Program-made: the position numbers and the translations under genes
Assembly: GCF_002607855.1 (NCBI RefSeq)
Contig: NZ_AWQQ01000087.1
Coordinates: forward strand, 1 to 39,111
Reading direction: 5' to 3'
DNA length: 39,111 bases
Origin: Desulforamulus profundi
GTDB taxonomy: Bacteria; Bacillota_B; Desulfotomaculia; Desulfotomaculales; Desulfotomaculaceae
Shown: in pieces, positions 29,402 to 38,189 of the stretch
Position numbering within the stretch: the stretch's first letter is position 1
Layout: each line of letters begins with the position of its first letter
The notes under the pieces: model-generated
Seen by the model: only the letters and a program-made list of their open reading frames with translations
What the model was told of the DNA's origin: nothing
Database searches by the model: none

Positions 29402-30725
29402 TACCAGTCACCCTCTCCATTCTAGCCGTAAAAATCCGGTGTAACTTCAAATAAACCTCTACCAGTCGCGGATCTTTTTCTTTCTTTAAAAAACCCTTAA
29501 CCTTCCGGTCAACCGCCTGTAGATCACCTTCTTCAAGGAACTGCAGGTACTTATCCGCTATCTGCTTGCCGTGCAAGTACCCGCTCAAACGGCGAGCTTC
29601 CCGCTCAATGTCTTTACGCAAGTCAGGATGGATATCCGGGTGCCCGGGTTGAACCCGGCTAACCTCGTCTTCCACATGGTGCTCACCTTTAATCGTTTGC
29701 TGGAGAAGGTCGAGGGCAACTCCCAGCCCGTAGAGCGTCGCAGCGGGTGTTGGGGGACAGCCGGGAATATAAACATCAACCGGAAAAATACTGTCAGTTC
29801 CACCCCAGACGGAGTAAGCATCGTGAAAAATACCACCACTACAACCACAGGTTCCGTAAGCGATTACAATTTTGGGATCGGGAGTCGCCTGGTAGGCCCG
29901 CAACGCCGGCAGGCGCATAGGCCTGGTCATAGGTCCGGTAAAAAGTAGCACGTCGGCATGCCGCGGTGAAGCAACCACTTTAATACCCAACCTTTCCGGG
30001 TCATAGACCGGCGAGATAGAAGCAAAGATCTCGATTTCGCAACCGTTACATCCTCCACAATCGACCCGGTATACATTCACCGACCGCTTGATAACCTTCT
30101 TAAGCTTTTCCTTAAGTTCTGCCAGCTTTGTATCCCGATTGTCATTAAAATCTCCTTTAACGGTTATCATTTTATCCCCTCCCCTGCTGTTGGCCAACCG
30201 CCCCGGCAGGGATTTAACAGCTGTCTTAATTCCCTGCCGGCGCTTGCACTGAGGGCATACTTCCATAATCTGCCTGGTGATATGGGAAGCTGAACCCGGT
30301 TGCCCAGCCTGTTCCAGAGCTGCCAGTATATATTCCAGTTCCTTTGGCGGGGCGAAGAATTCACCGCATGAACGGCATCGAATCAGTTGAAAGTCCGCCT
30401 GGCAACAAAGATCTTCCTTGGCCGTAGCCGCCAGTTCAAAATCCGGAGACAGGGTAATGGCGCCAGGCGGGCAAACTTCCTCACAACGGCCGCAGAAAAT
30501 ACAACGACCGTAAAAAATCTTCCAGGATTTAATGCCTTTTTCTAAATTATAATCCATAGTAATAGCGTTGGCGGGACAGGCAATCGCACACGCACCGCAG
30601 GCTATACATTGCTGAAAGTTGTAAACGGGTTTACCGCGAAAGCCAGGAGCAACTTCCAGCGGCTTGAAAGGGTATTCAACAGTAGCCTCCCCCACCTGCA
30701 GCGCTTTCTTAAGCAGTTTAAACAT
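29391..30725 (-). CDS. hyfI: Hydrogenase-4 subunits HyfH (4Fe-4S) and HyfI (small subunit) in one frame
   Basis: ATG 30725 (MFKLLKKALQVGEATVEYPF) has GGGGG upstream. Residues 1-185 are HyfH: two CxxCxxCxxxCP clusters (CIACGACAIACP, CIFCGRCEEVCP) and additional CxxC pairs (CRSC, CPQC). Residues from about 186 are HyfI, the NuoB-like small subunit holding the proximal cluster: CGGCNGCEIEI, GTCGCSGGIF and PGCPPTP. A perfect ribosome binding site (AGGGGAGGGG) precedes the internal ATG 30170 that opens HyfI, and the alternative frame ends exactly there as ATGA. HyfH and HyfI were therefore probably separate genes and the fusion may come from an indel. A C-terminal helical tail of about 80 residues extends HyfI. 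Confidence 0.88.
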   Translation of the reverse strand: MFKLLKKALQVGEATVEYPFKPLEVAPGFRGKPVYNFQQCIACGACAIACPANAITMDYNLEKGIKSWKIFYGRCIFCGRCEEVCPPGAITLSPDFELAATAKEDLCCQADFQLIRCRSCGEFFAPPKELEYILAALEQAGQPGSASHITRQIMEVCPQCKRRQGIKTAVKSLPGRLANSRGGDKMITVKGDFNDNRDTKLAELKEKLKKVIKRSVNVYRVDCGGCNGCEIEIFASISPVYDPERLGIKVVASPRHADVLLFTGPMTRPMRLPALRAYQATPDPKIVIAYGTCGCSGGIFHDAYSVWGGTDSIFPVDVYIPGCPPTPAATLYGLGVALDLLQQTIKGEHHVEDEVSRVQPGHPDIHPDLRKDIEREARRLSGYLHGKQIADKYLQFLEEGDLQAVDRKVKGFLKKEKDPRLVEVYLKLHRIFTARMERVTGNVG

Positions 30726-30751
30726 CCTCTGACCCCCTTTCAGCAATTAAA

Positions 30752-32485
30752 CTAAAGTTTAAGCGGCGAATACTTCCGCTCCCGGCAGTAGTTTTCCAGT
30801 TCATTGTAAGAAACGGTTTTTACATTCTTTTTCCGTACATCTACCACGGTAACCCGTTCGGTACAGGAATAGCACGGGTCAAGACTGGCCACAATGAGTG
30901 GTGCGTCAGAGATGGCATTGCCTCTAAACATATACCTGAGGGACGGCCAGTTGTTATAAGTAGCAGCCCTGCATCTCCAGCGGTACAGTTTCTGGTTATC
31001 CCCGGTCATTACCCAGTGAACATTTTCACCCCGGGGAGCTTCGGTAGCGCCGAGGGCATAAGTGAAGGGTTTATAGGAGAACCCTTCAACCAGGATAGGC
31101 CCGGGAGGCATATCCTGGAGACACCTCTCGATGATATTGAAAGCTTGATAGAGTTCCCCTGCCCGAACCAATTCCCGGGAAAGTACATCACAGCCGTCTT
31201 TACTAATTACCTCCCAGGGTACCCGGTCATAGGCAGCAAAAGGATGATCCGCCCGGTTATCCCTGGCATATCCGGAACCCCGCATGTTGGGACCCACCGG
31301 ACTGAAGTCACGGGCTACGTCCCGTTCCAGCTTGCCCACACCACGGGTCCGCATTAAAAAGTTAGGAGTATTTATCAGGATATCCAACAGTTCATCCAAC
31401 TCTTTACGCAGTTCTGTAATCAATCGTAGAATTTGATCTCTCTCTTCTTTTAAAATATCCCTGCGTACCCCGCCGACCAAGTTCATACCATAGGTTTTCC
31501 GGCCGCCTGTAAGGATCTCGGCCATCTTCATTGCTTTTTCCCTCACTCGGAAGAAGTGCATAAAACCGGAATCAAAGCCCACCAGGTGAGCAGCCAACCC
31601 GAGATTTAAAAGGTTGCTGTGCAACCTCTCCGATTCCAGCAGGATAGTCCGGATGTACTGTGCCCGCAGCGGAACTTGAATGCCATTTGCATTTTCTACC
31701 GCCTCAGCGTACGCTGTACTATGATTAAATCCGCAGATACCGCAAACCCGCTCGGCCAAAAAGTTAACCTGATCGTAATCCATACGGTTCTCCGCTGTCT
31801 TTTCCATACCACGGTGAATGTAGAAAAGGCGGTAATCAGCATCCACAATATACTCGCCGTCCACAAAAAGGCGGAAGTGCCCGGGCTCATCAGAGGTAAT
31901 ATGAAGCGGCCCCAGGGGAACCTCCACAATTCCCTCCCCTTCTACCTCGATGAAATCGTACTTTTCTTCCACAGGCTCAGGACGGTAGCGATAATCCATG
32001 GCATCCTTACGAAGAGGATACAGGTTATCCGGCCAATCATCAGGCAGCACCAACCTCCGGGCATCAGGGATTCCCTCTGGCTCCAGGCCGAACATATCAC
32101 GGACTTCCCGTTCGTACCATACGGCAGCCGGAACCCGTGGGGTGACCGATGGAAACTGGGGATCGTTTTCAGGAATTAATGTCTTGACGGTAATCCACAG
32201 ATTATCCTGGGGATTTTTATTACCCTCCATGGAAAGAATATAGTACAGGGCAAAACACCCGTTAATACTGCGCTCATCATTCCCAACCATGTTGGAAAGC
32301 CAGCCATTGTGGCCGTAATAGAGCTCGGCTACTACCTCCGGAAGATTGTTACGGTCAACAGTAATTGTCAGCTGTTCGGGCGTTTGGTGGGTCACTTCCT
32401 GAAGTACTCCGGTACTAAATTTCGCTCGTAAAGCGTCCAGGTATTTCTGCCCTCGTTTATTCTGGCTGCTAAACGACATATTCAT
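30752..32485 (-). CDS. hyfG: Hydrogenase-4 large subunit HyfG (NuoC-NuoD fusion type)
   Basis: The catalytic NiFe subunit, 577 residues, producing or consuming H2. ATG 32485 shares one base with the hyfF stop (TGATG) and has GGGAGGTT upstream. Residues 1-180 are the NuoC-like 30-kDa domain (WYEREVRDMFGLEPEGIPD, then LVLPDDWPDNLYPLRKDAMD). The NiFe domain follows, with the proximal ligand pair ERVCGICGFNHSTAYAEAVE and the distal pair DPCYSCTERVTVVD near the C-terminus, so all four Cys are present. The sequence past DPCxxC is the peptide that HycI would remove. Group 4 (formate hydrogenlyase/Ech-like) assignment follows from the subunit set. Confidence 0.95.
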   Translation of the reverse strand: MNMSFSSQNKRGQKYLDALRAKFSTGVLQEVTHQTPEQLTITVDRNNLPEVVAELYYGHNGWLSNMVGNDERSINGCFALYYILSMEGNKNPQDNLWITVKTLIPENDPQFPSVTPRVPAAVWYEREVRDMFGLEPEGIPDARRLVLPDDWPDNLYPLRKDAMDYRYRPEPVEEKYDFIEVEGEGIVEVPLGPLHITSDEPGHFRLFVDGEYIVDADYRLFYIHRGMEKTAENRMDYDQVNFLAERVCGICGFNHSTAYAEAVENANGIQVPLRAQYIRTILLESERLHSNLLNLGLAAHLVGFDSGFMHFFRVREKAMKMAEILTGGRKTYGMNLVGGVRRDILKEERDQILRLITELRKELDELLDILINTPNFLMRTRGVGKLERDVARDFSPVGPNMRGSGYARDNRADHPFAAYDRVPWEVISKDGCDVLSRELVRAGELYQAFNIIERCLQDMPPGPILVEGFSYKPFTYALGATEAPRGENVHWVMTGDNQKLYRWRCRAATYNNWPSLRYMFRGNAISDAPLIVASLDPCYSCTERVTVVDVRKKNVKTVSYNELENYCRERKYSPLKL

Positions 32486-33963
32486 CAACCTCCCAAGATA
32501 ATTTCAACAGATCGCTCCAGTAGCTGGTTCAGGAATTCAGGAATACCGATACCCAAGGTTAATACAATTACCAATAGTGCTACCAGAGGCGCCAACATCA
32601 GTAAATTAAGATCCCCTTTTTCTTTTCCTTCCAAAGGAGCCCCAAAAACTGACTTAACAATGAAGTTTAGCATAGCACCAAAAACAACAGCCAGTGCAGC
32701 CAGAAAGATGATGGCCACTACCAAATATCCTTCCTTGAGAGCCGCCGCCACTGTCAGGAATTCACTAACGAAAATAGCAAAGGGTGGAGAACCTCCCAGC
32801 GATAGAGCACCGGCAATTAGGAGGACACCAGTAACCGGGGCAATCTTCAGCACTCCTTTAATCTTATCCGTATTCCGGGTACCGAACTTATGGACTATGT
32901 TTCCTGCCGCACCAAACATAAGAGCCTTGGTAGCGCTGTGATTGACCGTATGGATAAGGGCAGCCATTATGCCCGCCGGGCCGCCTATTCCCAGACCAAA
33001 TGCAATAATACCCATATTTTCAATACTACTGTAGGCCAGCATCCGCTTGAGGTCCTTCTGCACCAGGATAAAGAAGGCCGCAATCACAACAGAAGCCAGA
33101 CCCAGGAACAGCAATAAAGTACGCGGGAAATCAAATCCAATAGCCTGCCCGGTCAAAGTATAATACCGGATCACCAGCAAGAGACCGCAATTGAGCAGAA
33201 CCCCCGAAAGGAGTGCACTGGCAGGGCTCGGCGCTTCGCTGTGAGCATCGGGAAGCCAAGTATGCATAGGTACCAGACCGGCTTTAGTACCAAATCCGAT
33301 TAAAATAAACACGAAGGCCATCTTTAGAGCGACCGGATCCAGTTCCCCGGCAACCTTGAGTACCTCGGTCCATAAGACGGCTTCGTGCACCTGCCCGGTA
33401 AGCTGATACGCATTGGAAAAGATGAGTACCGTACCGAACAGCGCGAAAGCAATTCCGGCACTGCAGATCAAGACATACTTCCAGGCGCCTTCAGCGGACG
33501 AACGATGCCGGTAGAAGCCTACCAAAAAAGCAGAAGCAAGGGTAGTAGCTTCTACTGCCGCCCACATTATAAAGATGTTATTGGACAGCACCGTAAGTAA
33601 CATGGTAAAGATAAACAAATGATATAAACCGTAGTAAAGCCCTAAGTCACCGGGCCTGATCTCGCCCTCCCTGATATCATAACCTAAATAGGCGATAGAG
33701 TATGCACCAAGTATAAATCCCAAACCGCCGATAATCATAATCAGGATGGACGAAAGTTCATCCAGGTAAAGGTTTCCTCCCAGGGCGCTAACCGGCCCGC
33801 CCACAAGTACCTCTTTGATCAAAAGAGAAGCAACAAGCAGAATCCCGGCAGTAGCGGCAACTTGAATAAACTCCAGGGGACGTCGTAACCGAAAGGTAAA
33901 AGAAGCCAACGACGCCACCAGAGGTATAGCTAGAATAATTAGGAGCAATGCTTCCCGGGACAT
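32485..33963 (-). CDS. hyfF: Hydrogenase-4 membrane subunit HyfF (NuoL/M/N-like)
   Basis: A 492-residue integral membrane protein with about 13-14 hydrophobic helices, homologous to the antiporter-like subunits of complex I. The conserved Glu in WAAVEATTLASAFLVGFY, the Lys in GFGTKAGLVPMHTWLPDAHSEAPS, and the helix LIHTVNHSATKALMFGAAGN with buried His/Lys are the residues expected to relay protons. It probably couples electron transfer in the peripheral arm to proton or sodium movement. ATG 33963 lies 8 bases after hyfE. Sequence and frame are intact. Confidence 0.92.
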   Translation of the reverse strand: MSREALLLIILAIPLVASLASFTFRLRRPLEFIQVAATAGILLVASLLIKEVLVGGPVSALGGNLYLDELSSILIMIIGGLGFILGAYSIAYLGYDIREGEIRPGDLGLYYGLYHLFIFTMLLTVLSNNIFIMWAAVEATTLASAFLVGFYRHRSSAEGAWKYVLICSAGIAFALFGTVLIFSNAYQLTGQVHEAVLWTEVLKVAGELDPVALKMAFVFILIGFGTKAGLVPMHTWLPDAHSEAPSPASALLSGVLLNCGLLLVIRYYTLTGQAIGFDFPRTLLLFLGLASVVIAAFFILVQKDLKRMLAYSSIENMGIIAFGLGIGGPAGIMAALIHTVNHSATKALMFGAAGNIVHKFGTRNTDKIKGVLKIAPVTGVLLIAGALSLGGSPPFAIFVSEFLTVAAALKEGYLVVAIIFLAALAVVFGAMLNFIVKSVFGAPLEGKEKGDLNLLMLAPLVALLVIVLTLGIGIPEFLNQLLERSVEIILGG

Positions 33964-33971
33964 GAAATCAC

Positions 33972-34622
33972 CTACCCTTTCAGCATTTTTAGCTGACCAG
34001 CATCCATAGTACCGAAAGCTTTATAAAGTTTTACGGCTATCAGGGACATAATCAGCACAGCAAATACGGCATCGGTAAGAATACCTATTTCCGCAAGTTC
34101 GGGCACATTATAGGCCATAATGGCAAGCGTCAGGTGTGAACCGTTCTCCATTAAACAAAATCCCAGCAGCTGTTTCAAGGCATTTCTTCTCGTAATCATG
34201 CAGTGAAGTCCCAGTAGAAAATGGGCCAGGGAAACTGCCATAGCCGTTTTGTACTTGAGTATTGCCAGCATATGAAACGGCTGTACCAAAATAAAGGCAA
34301 GTCCGACCATTAATGCTGCCAAAATCACCGACCAGGTGGTTCCAACAAGCGGAGGTTCTTCTTCAACTACACCGGTAGTCTTGATTACCCGGAGCAAGAT
34401 AAACGGCACCAGAAAGGCCTTGGTTATTAGTGTAGTAATACACCAGAGGTAAAGTTGCTCGGCCTCATTTATCACTGCAATTGACAGGAAGATGCTAATT
34501 AACACCAGTGATTGTAGACTGTAAAAATAAGCCGAAACCTTCAGCCGGCGGCTTTCTACCACCAAAAGGGAGGTCAGAATAAGCAACACCGCCAGGCTGT
34601 TTACAGTTGCTGCAGCAGTCAT
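33972..34622 (-). CDS. hyfE: Hydrogenase-4 membrane subunit HyfE (NuoK-like)
   Basis: A 216-residue membrane protein with about six or seven hydrophobic segments. Its C-terminal two thirds contain the NuoK-like helices with buried acidic residues (GFCLMENGSHLTLAIMA). The ribosome binding site GGAGGTG precedes ATG 34622. It lies between hyfC and hyfF as in E. coli hyf, except that no hyfD-type gene intervenes. It links the NuoH-like subunit to the antiporter-like subunits in the membrane arm. Confidence 0.9.
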   Translation of the reverse strand: MTAAATVNSLAVLLILTSLLVVESRRLKVSAYFYSLQSLVLISIFLSIAVINEAEQLYLWCITTLITKAFLVPFILLRVIKTTGVVEEEPPLVGTTWSVILAALMVGLAFILVQPFHMLAILKYKTAMAVSLAHFLLGLHCMITRRNALKQLLGFCLMENGSHLTLAIMAYNVPELAEIGILTDAVFAVLIMSLIAVKLYKAFGTMDAGQLKMLKG

Positions 34623-34644
34623 CTTAAAACACCTCCATCTTTAC

Positions 34645-35585
34645 TCAACTTAACGCCAGATAAAATACAAAGGAAATCAAGGCGATGCCAAATGATAACG
34701 ATGTAATAACCGTCACATCAGTAATTCGGTACCTGGCTACAGCATTTTCTATCAGCGCAGCCAAAGTATAAAACACCAGCAGCTTACCCAGGAAGATGAT
34801 GCTCCCCAGTATCAATGAGCCTGAGGTAATATCAACCGCGCCGCCAAACGGCAGGAAAAGGGCTAAAAACAGTGCAACCACAATCACTTGTTTCATTAAC
34901 AGGGCAAGTTTCATAAGAGCCATGCCGCGCCCTGAATACTCAGTCAGAGGCCCTTCCTGCAGTTCCTGTTCTGCTTCGGCCAAGTCAAAGGGAAGTTTTC
35001 CCGTCTCGACAGCAGTAGCAATAAGAAACGCGAGTAAGCCGATGATAAATGCGGGATGCAAAAAGGATATTTGTCCGGAGGCCACCTGAACACTAATTGA
35101 CCCCAGATTGGTTGACCCGGCTAACAAAGCCAGTGTAAGCAAAACCACTACCATGCAGGCTCAATAAGCACAGCCAGCATCATTTCCCGGCTGCTTCCTG
35201 CTGCAGCAAAGGTACTTCCGGAATCCAGCCCCGATAGCGAGAAGAAAAATCGCACTAAAGCCATCAGATATATTACCGCAAATAAGTCGCCAACTAATCC
35301 TAGCGGCGACATTAGCGTAATGGATGGAATTATCATAGCCAGCAGCAGAAGAGTTGCGACCAGGATATACGGAGTAGCAGTAAACACCCAACTGGCTTGG
35401 GGCGGAACGGTTTCCTCCCGTTTCAAAAATTTAAAAAGGTCGTAATAAGTTTGGAAAATACTGCCCCCTCGACGGCTGTGAATTCTAGCCCGGAGCCGTC
35501 GGGATATGCCGTCCAACAGCGGGGCGGCCAGCATAATCAAGGCTGCCTGCAGCAGCCCTACAAGGATTAATTTGCCGTAATCCAT
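34645..35585 (-). CDS. hyfC: Hydrogenase-4 membrane subunit HyfC (NuoH-like), one frameshift
   Basis: ATG 35585 (MDYGKLILVGLLQAALIMLA) has AGAGGGGTG upstream. The first register, to 35148, contains RARIHSRRGGSIFQTYYDLFKFLK and ends falsely at MMLAVLIEPAW. Restoring one base near 35153 continues LIEPALVVVLLTLALLAGST, then the key quinone-chamber-like motif ETGKLPFDLAEAEQELQEGP, to the stop at 34645. The joined protein of about 313 residues with eight or so helices is normal for HyfC/HycD. It anchors the hydrogenase module to the membrane at the interface with HyfI. Confidence 0.9.
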
Positions 35586-35599
35586 ATCTGACACCCCTC

Positions 35600-37621
35600 T
35601 TATCTCGTGGCAATGAGCAAGAAGCTCACCAGAATAATGATGATGTAGAGCAAATACAGGTGAATACTGCCAGCCTGAAGCTTCTGGATATAAGTTCCCG
35701 TTCTCATGACGGCAGCCACCAGTGGCTTGTAAAGGTAGTCCTCCCATAGCGATGAGGCATGAGACTCGTAATGTACAGGCCCTTCAAAGTAAGACTTAGA
35801 AGTAAAACGCGGCCCCTTAACATGAGTTTGAGGCCGGTAAAGAGCCCGGAAAATTACTCTAAGGGGTTGGGCAAAAGATGAAGCGGTATAACCCATACGG
35901 GGGTTGTAGGCATAACCGCACGCCCACGGCGCTTCATCCACCCGCCTACCTATGCCAAACCCGCCTCCGAGGGCCACCAGCAGCAAAGGTAAAGTAACTA
36001 GACCTACCAGCAGGATGGCCATCAACGGAGTAGAGAGGGTACCTTGAATTAAAAAGCCAGGATACATAATCATCCCTGCAGCGGCCGGTACCGCCGGTTG
36101 GTTCAGCAAAGACGCTGCCACGGAAGTAAAAGCAGGAACCAGCCAGGGTGCGCCCACCCCTAAAATAACGATGGCGACCACCAGAACAAACATGCCTGCC
36201 ACCATGGTTGGCGGAACCTCTCTGGCAGTCTCGGCATGGTGACTGCGGGCCGCACCGGCGAAGGTCACGCCATAAGCCTTAACAAAGCACATGGCAGCCA
36301 GAGCGCCTGTAATAGCGAGCATTACGATAACAACAGAAGCAACCAGGGTCACCCACCAGCTGCCTGACTTAGCAGCCAGGAACAGTGAATGATAGGTATA
36401 CCATTCACTGACAAAGCCGTTAAGCGGAGGCAAAGCTGAAATAGCTGCCGCACCAATAAGAAAAGCAAATGCTGTAAAGGGCATCCTTTTTACCAATCCG
36501 CCCAGTTCCTCCATATTTTTGCTATGTGTACGGTAGAGGACCGAACCTGCCCCCAGGAAGAGCAGCCCTTTAAAAGTAGCGTGATTAATCAGGTGGTAAA
36601 GACCGGCCATTAATCCGAGCACGGCCAGCATCGGTTGCTCTAAAGCAGCGCCCAACATGCCAACCCCTACCCCCATTAAAATGATGCCGATGTTTTCCAC
36701 GCTGTGAAAAGCCAGCAACCGTTTTAAGTCATGCTGTGCCAGCGCGTACATTACACCCAAAACAGCCGAGACGGCGCCAGCCAGAAGAACTATCACACCC
36801 CACCAGTAGTTGGTAGCGCCCAAAAAGTCCACTCCTACACGGATGATGCCGTAAATTGCCGTTTTGATCATGACACCGGACATCAAAGCGGAAATGTTTG
36901 AGGGAGCAGCCGGGTGAGCCTGGGGTAACCAGATATGCAAAGGAATAATACCTGCTTTAGCCCCGAAACCTAAAAATGCCAGAATGAAGGCCGTCGTTTT
37001 TAAACCCTCGGAAAGAGGCGCCTCACTGAAGGTTGCAAAGTCAAAACTACCGGTCTTGCTGACGAAAAGGAGAAATGATAGCATAATCAAAGCCGTACCT
37101 ACGTGGGCCATGATCAGGTAAACCAAACCGGCACCGGTAGATTCCTTTTTCTCCTGCTCAAAACTTACCAGGAAAAACGAAGCAAGAGTCATGAGCTCCC
37201 AGAAGATCAGAAAATAAAAGGCATCTCCTACAGTAACTACCAGGATCATAGAACCGATAAAAATATTCATAAAAAATCCCAGCAGGCCCTTACCCTTCCC
37301 GCTGTACTCTTCCAGGTAAGACAACGAATAAAGGGCTGTAGCAGCAGTCAGCAGTGAAATGACCAGTGCCATAAAGGCAGACAGCTGATCTACTCGGATA
37401 ACAAATTGTGTAAAGGGAATAAATCCGGTGAAATTCAGCGTAAAGCCCGCCCCGCCGGCCAATACCGGGATGGCCCACGCCATCCCGGTAACAGCCGCAA
37501 GGAAAGCAGTTATAGCAGCAACGTAGTTGGCATGCCTGTCCATTTTACCTAATAGCAGCGAGGCACCGGCCCCAGCCGCATAAAGGAGTATGGACATTAT
37601 AAAAAGCTGTTCAGCAACCAT
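35600..37621 (-). CDS. hyfB: Hydrogenase-4 membrane subunit HyfB (NuoL-like)
   Basis: A 673-residue membrane protein, the largest of the complex. GGAGGTAAATCCT precedes ATG 37621. The antiporter-like core has FIRV-region contacts followed by ELMTLASFFLVSFEQEKKES (conserved Glu), FGAKAGIIPLHIWLPQAHPAAPS (conserved Lys and His), and GLYHLINHATFKGLLFLGAGS. The final 180 residues include a soluble stretch (RVDEAPWACGYAYNPRMGYT, SSFAQPLRVIFRALYRPQ) and a last transmembrane helix, LYLLYIIIILVSFLLIA, like the C-terminal arm of HyfB/HycC. Together with HyfF it gives two potential pumping units. Confidence 0.94.
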   Translation of the reverse strand: MVAEQLFIMSILLYAAGAGASLLLGKMDRHANYVAAITAFLAAVTGMAWAIPVLAGGAGFTLNFTGFIPFTQFVIRVDQLSAFMALVISLLTAATALYSLSYLEEYSGKGKGLLGFFMNIFIGSMILVVTVGDAFYFLIFWELMTLASFFLVSFEQEKKESTGAGLVYLIMAHVGTALIMLSFLLFVSKTGSFDFATFSEAPLSEGLKTTAFILAFLGFGAKAGIIPLHIWLPQAHPAAPSNISALMSGVMIKTAIYGIIRVGVDFLGATNYWWGVIVLLAGAVSAVLGVMYALAQHDLKRLLAFHSVENIGIILMGVGVGMLGAALEQPMLAVLGLMAGLYHLINHATFKGLLFLGAGSVLYRTHSKNMEELGGLVKRMPFTAFAFLIGAAAISALPPLNGFVSEWYTYHSLFLAAKSGSWWVTLVASVVIVMLAITGALAAMCFVKAYGVTFAGAARSHHAETAREVPPTMVAGMFVLVVAIVILGVGAPWLVPAFTSVAASLLNQPAVPAAAGMIMYPGFLIQGTLSTPLMAILLVGLVTLPLLLVALGGGFGIGRRVDEAPWACGYAYNPRMGYTASSFAQPLRVIFRALYRPQTHVKGPRFTSKSYFEGPVHYESHASSLWEDYLYKPLVAAVMRTGTYIQKLQAGSIHLYLLYIIIILVSFLLIATR

Positions 37622-37626
37622 AGGAT

Positions 37627-38189
37627 TTACCTCCCACTTCTAAGGATGGAAACCGCTCTAATGGTGTTAGCGCCCCTCTTAAGCTTACTGAGCCGCTCTA
37701 TCTCCTCACCTTTAACCTCTTTCAGCGCTTTGGTCGGGCAGACTTGGACACAAGTGGGGCCACCCTCTGTGAAAGAACAAAGATCGCATTTAGTGGCAAT
37801 GGTTTTCTGTCCGATTTCCCCGGCTAGCAGAGGAATCAGGTGAGAGTTAACCAGACCGACTTCTTCAACCGAGGGAGCTCGGGTGCCCTGAATCTCAATA
37901 CAACCGAAGGGGCAGGCCAGAGCACACATCTTACAGCCAATACAGAGACCTTCGTTTATTTGCACCATCTGGTCCTTGATCTCGATGGCTTTAACGGGAC
38001 AAACTTTTGCACAGGGAGCATCCTCGCAGTGCCGGCACTGAATGGGCATCGTTCCTTCAGAAGTATGGGTAACAAAAAGTCGTGGGAAAGGCTGCAGCCC
38101 GTAATTTTTATGGATAAGGCACAGCCGGCCATACAAGTATAGCAGCCCAGGCACCGGTCAGGATCAGCAATTACAAAACGATTAGGCAT
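37627..38189 (-). CDS. hyfA: Hydrogenase-4 electron-transfer subunit HyfA/HycB, one frameshift
   Basis: ATG 38189 (MPNRFVIADPDRCLGCYTCM) is behind GGAGGG and overlaps the end of fdhA by 8 bases. The first register reads through CLGCYTCMAGCALS and then derails. Restoring one base near 38112 continues HKNYGLQPFPRLFVTHTSEG and three further cluster motifs: CRHCEDAPCAKVCP, CIGCKMCALACP and CDLCSFTEGGPTCVQVCP. With all four clusters the 187-residue protein is the standard polyferredoxin linking formate dehydrogenase to the hydrogenase. It ends 6 bases before hyfB. Confidence 0.92.
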
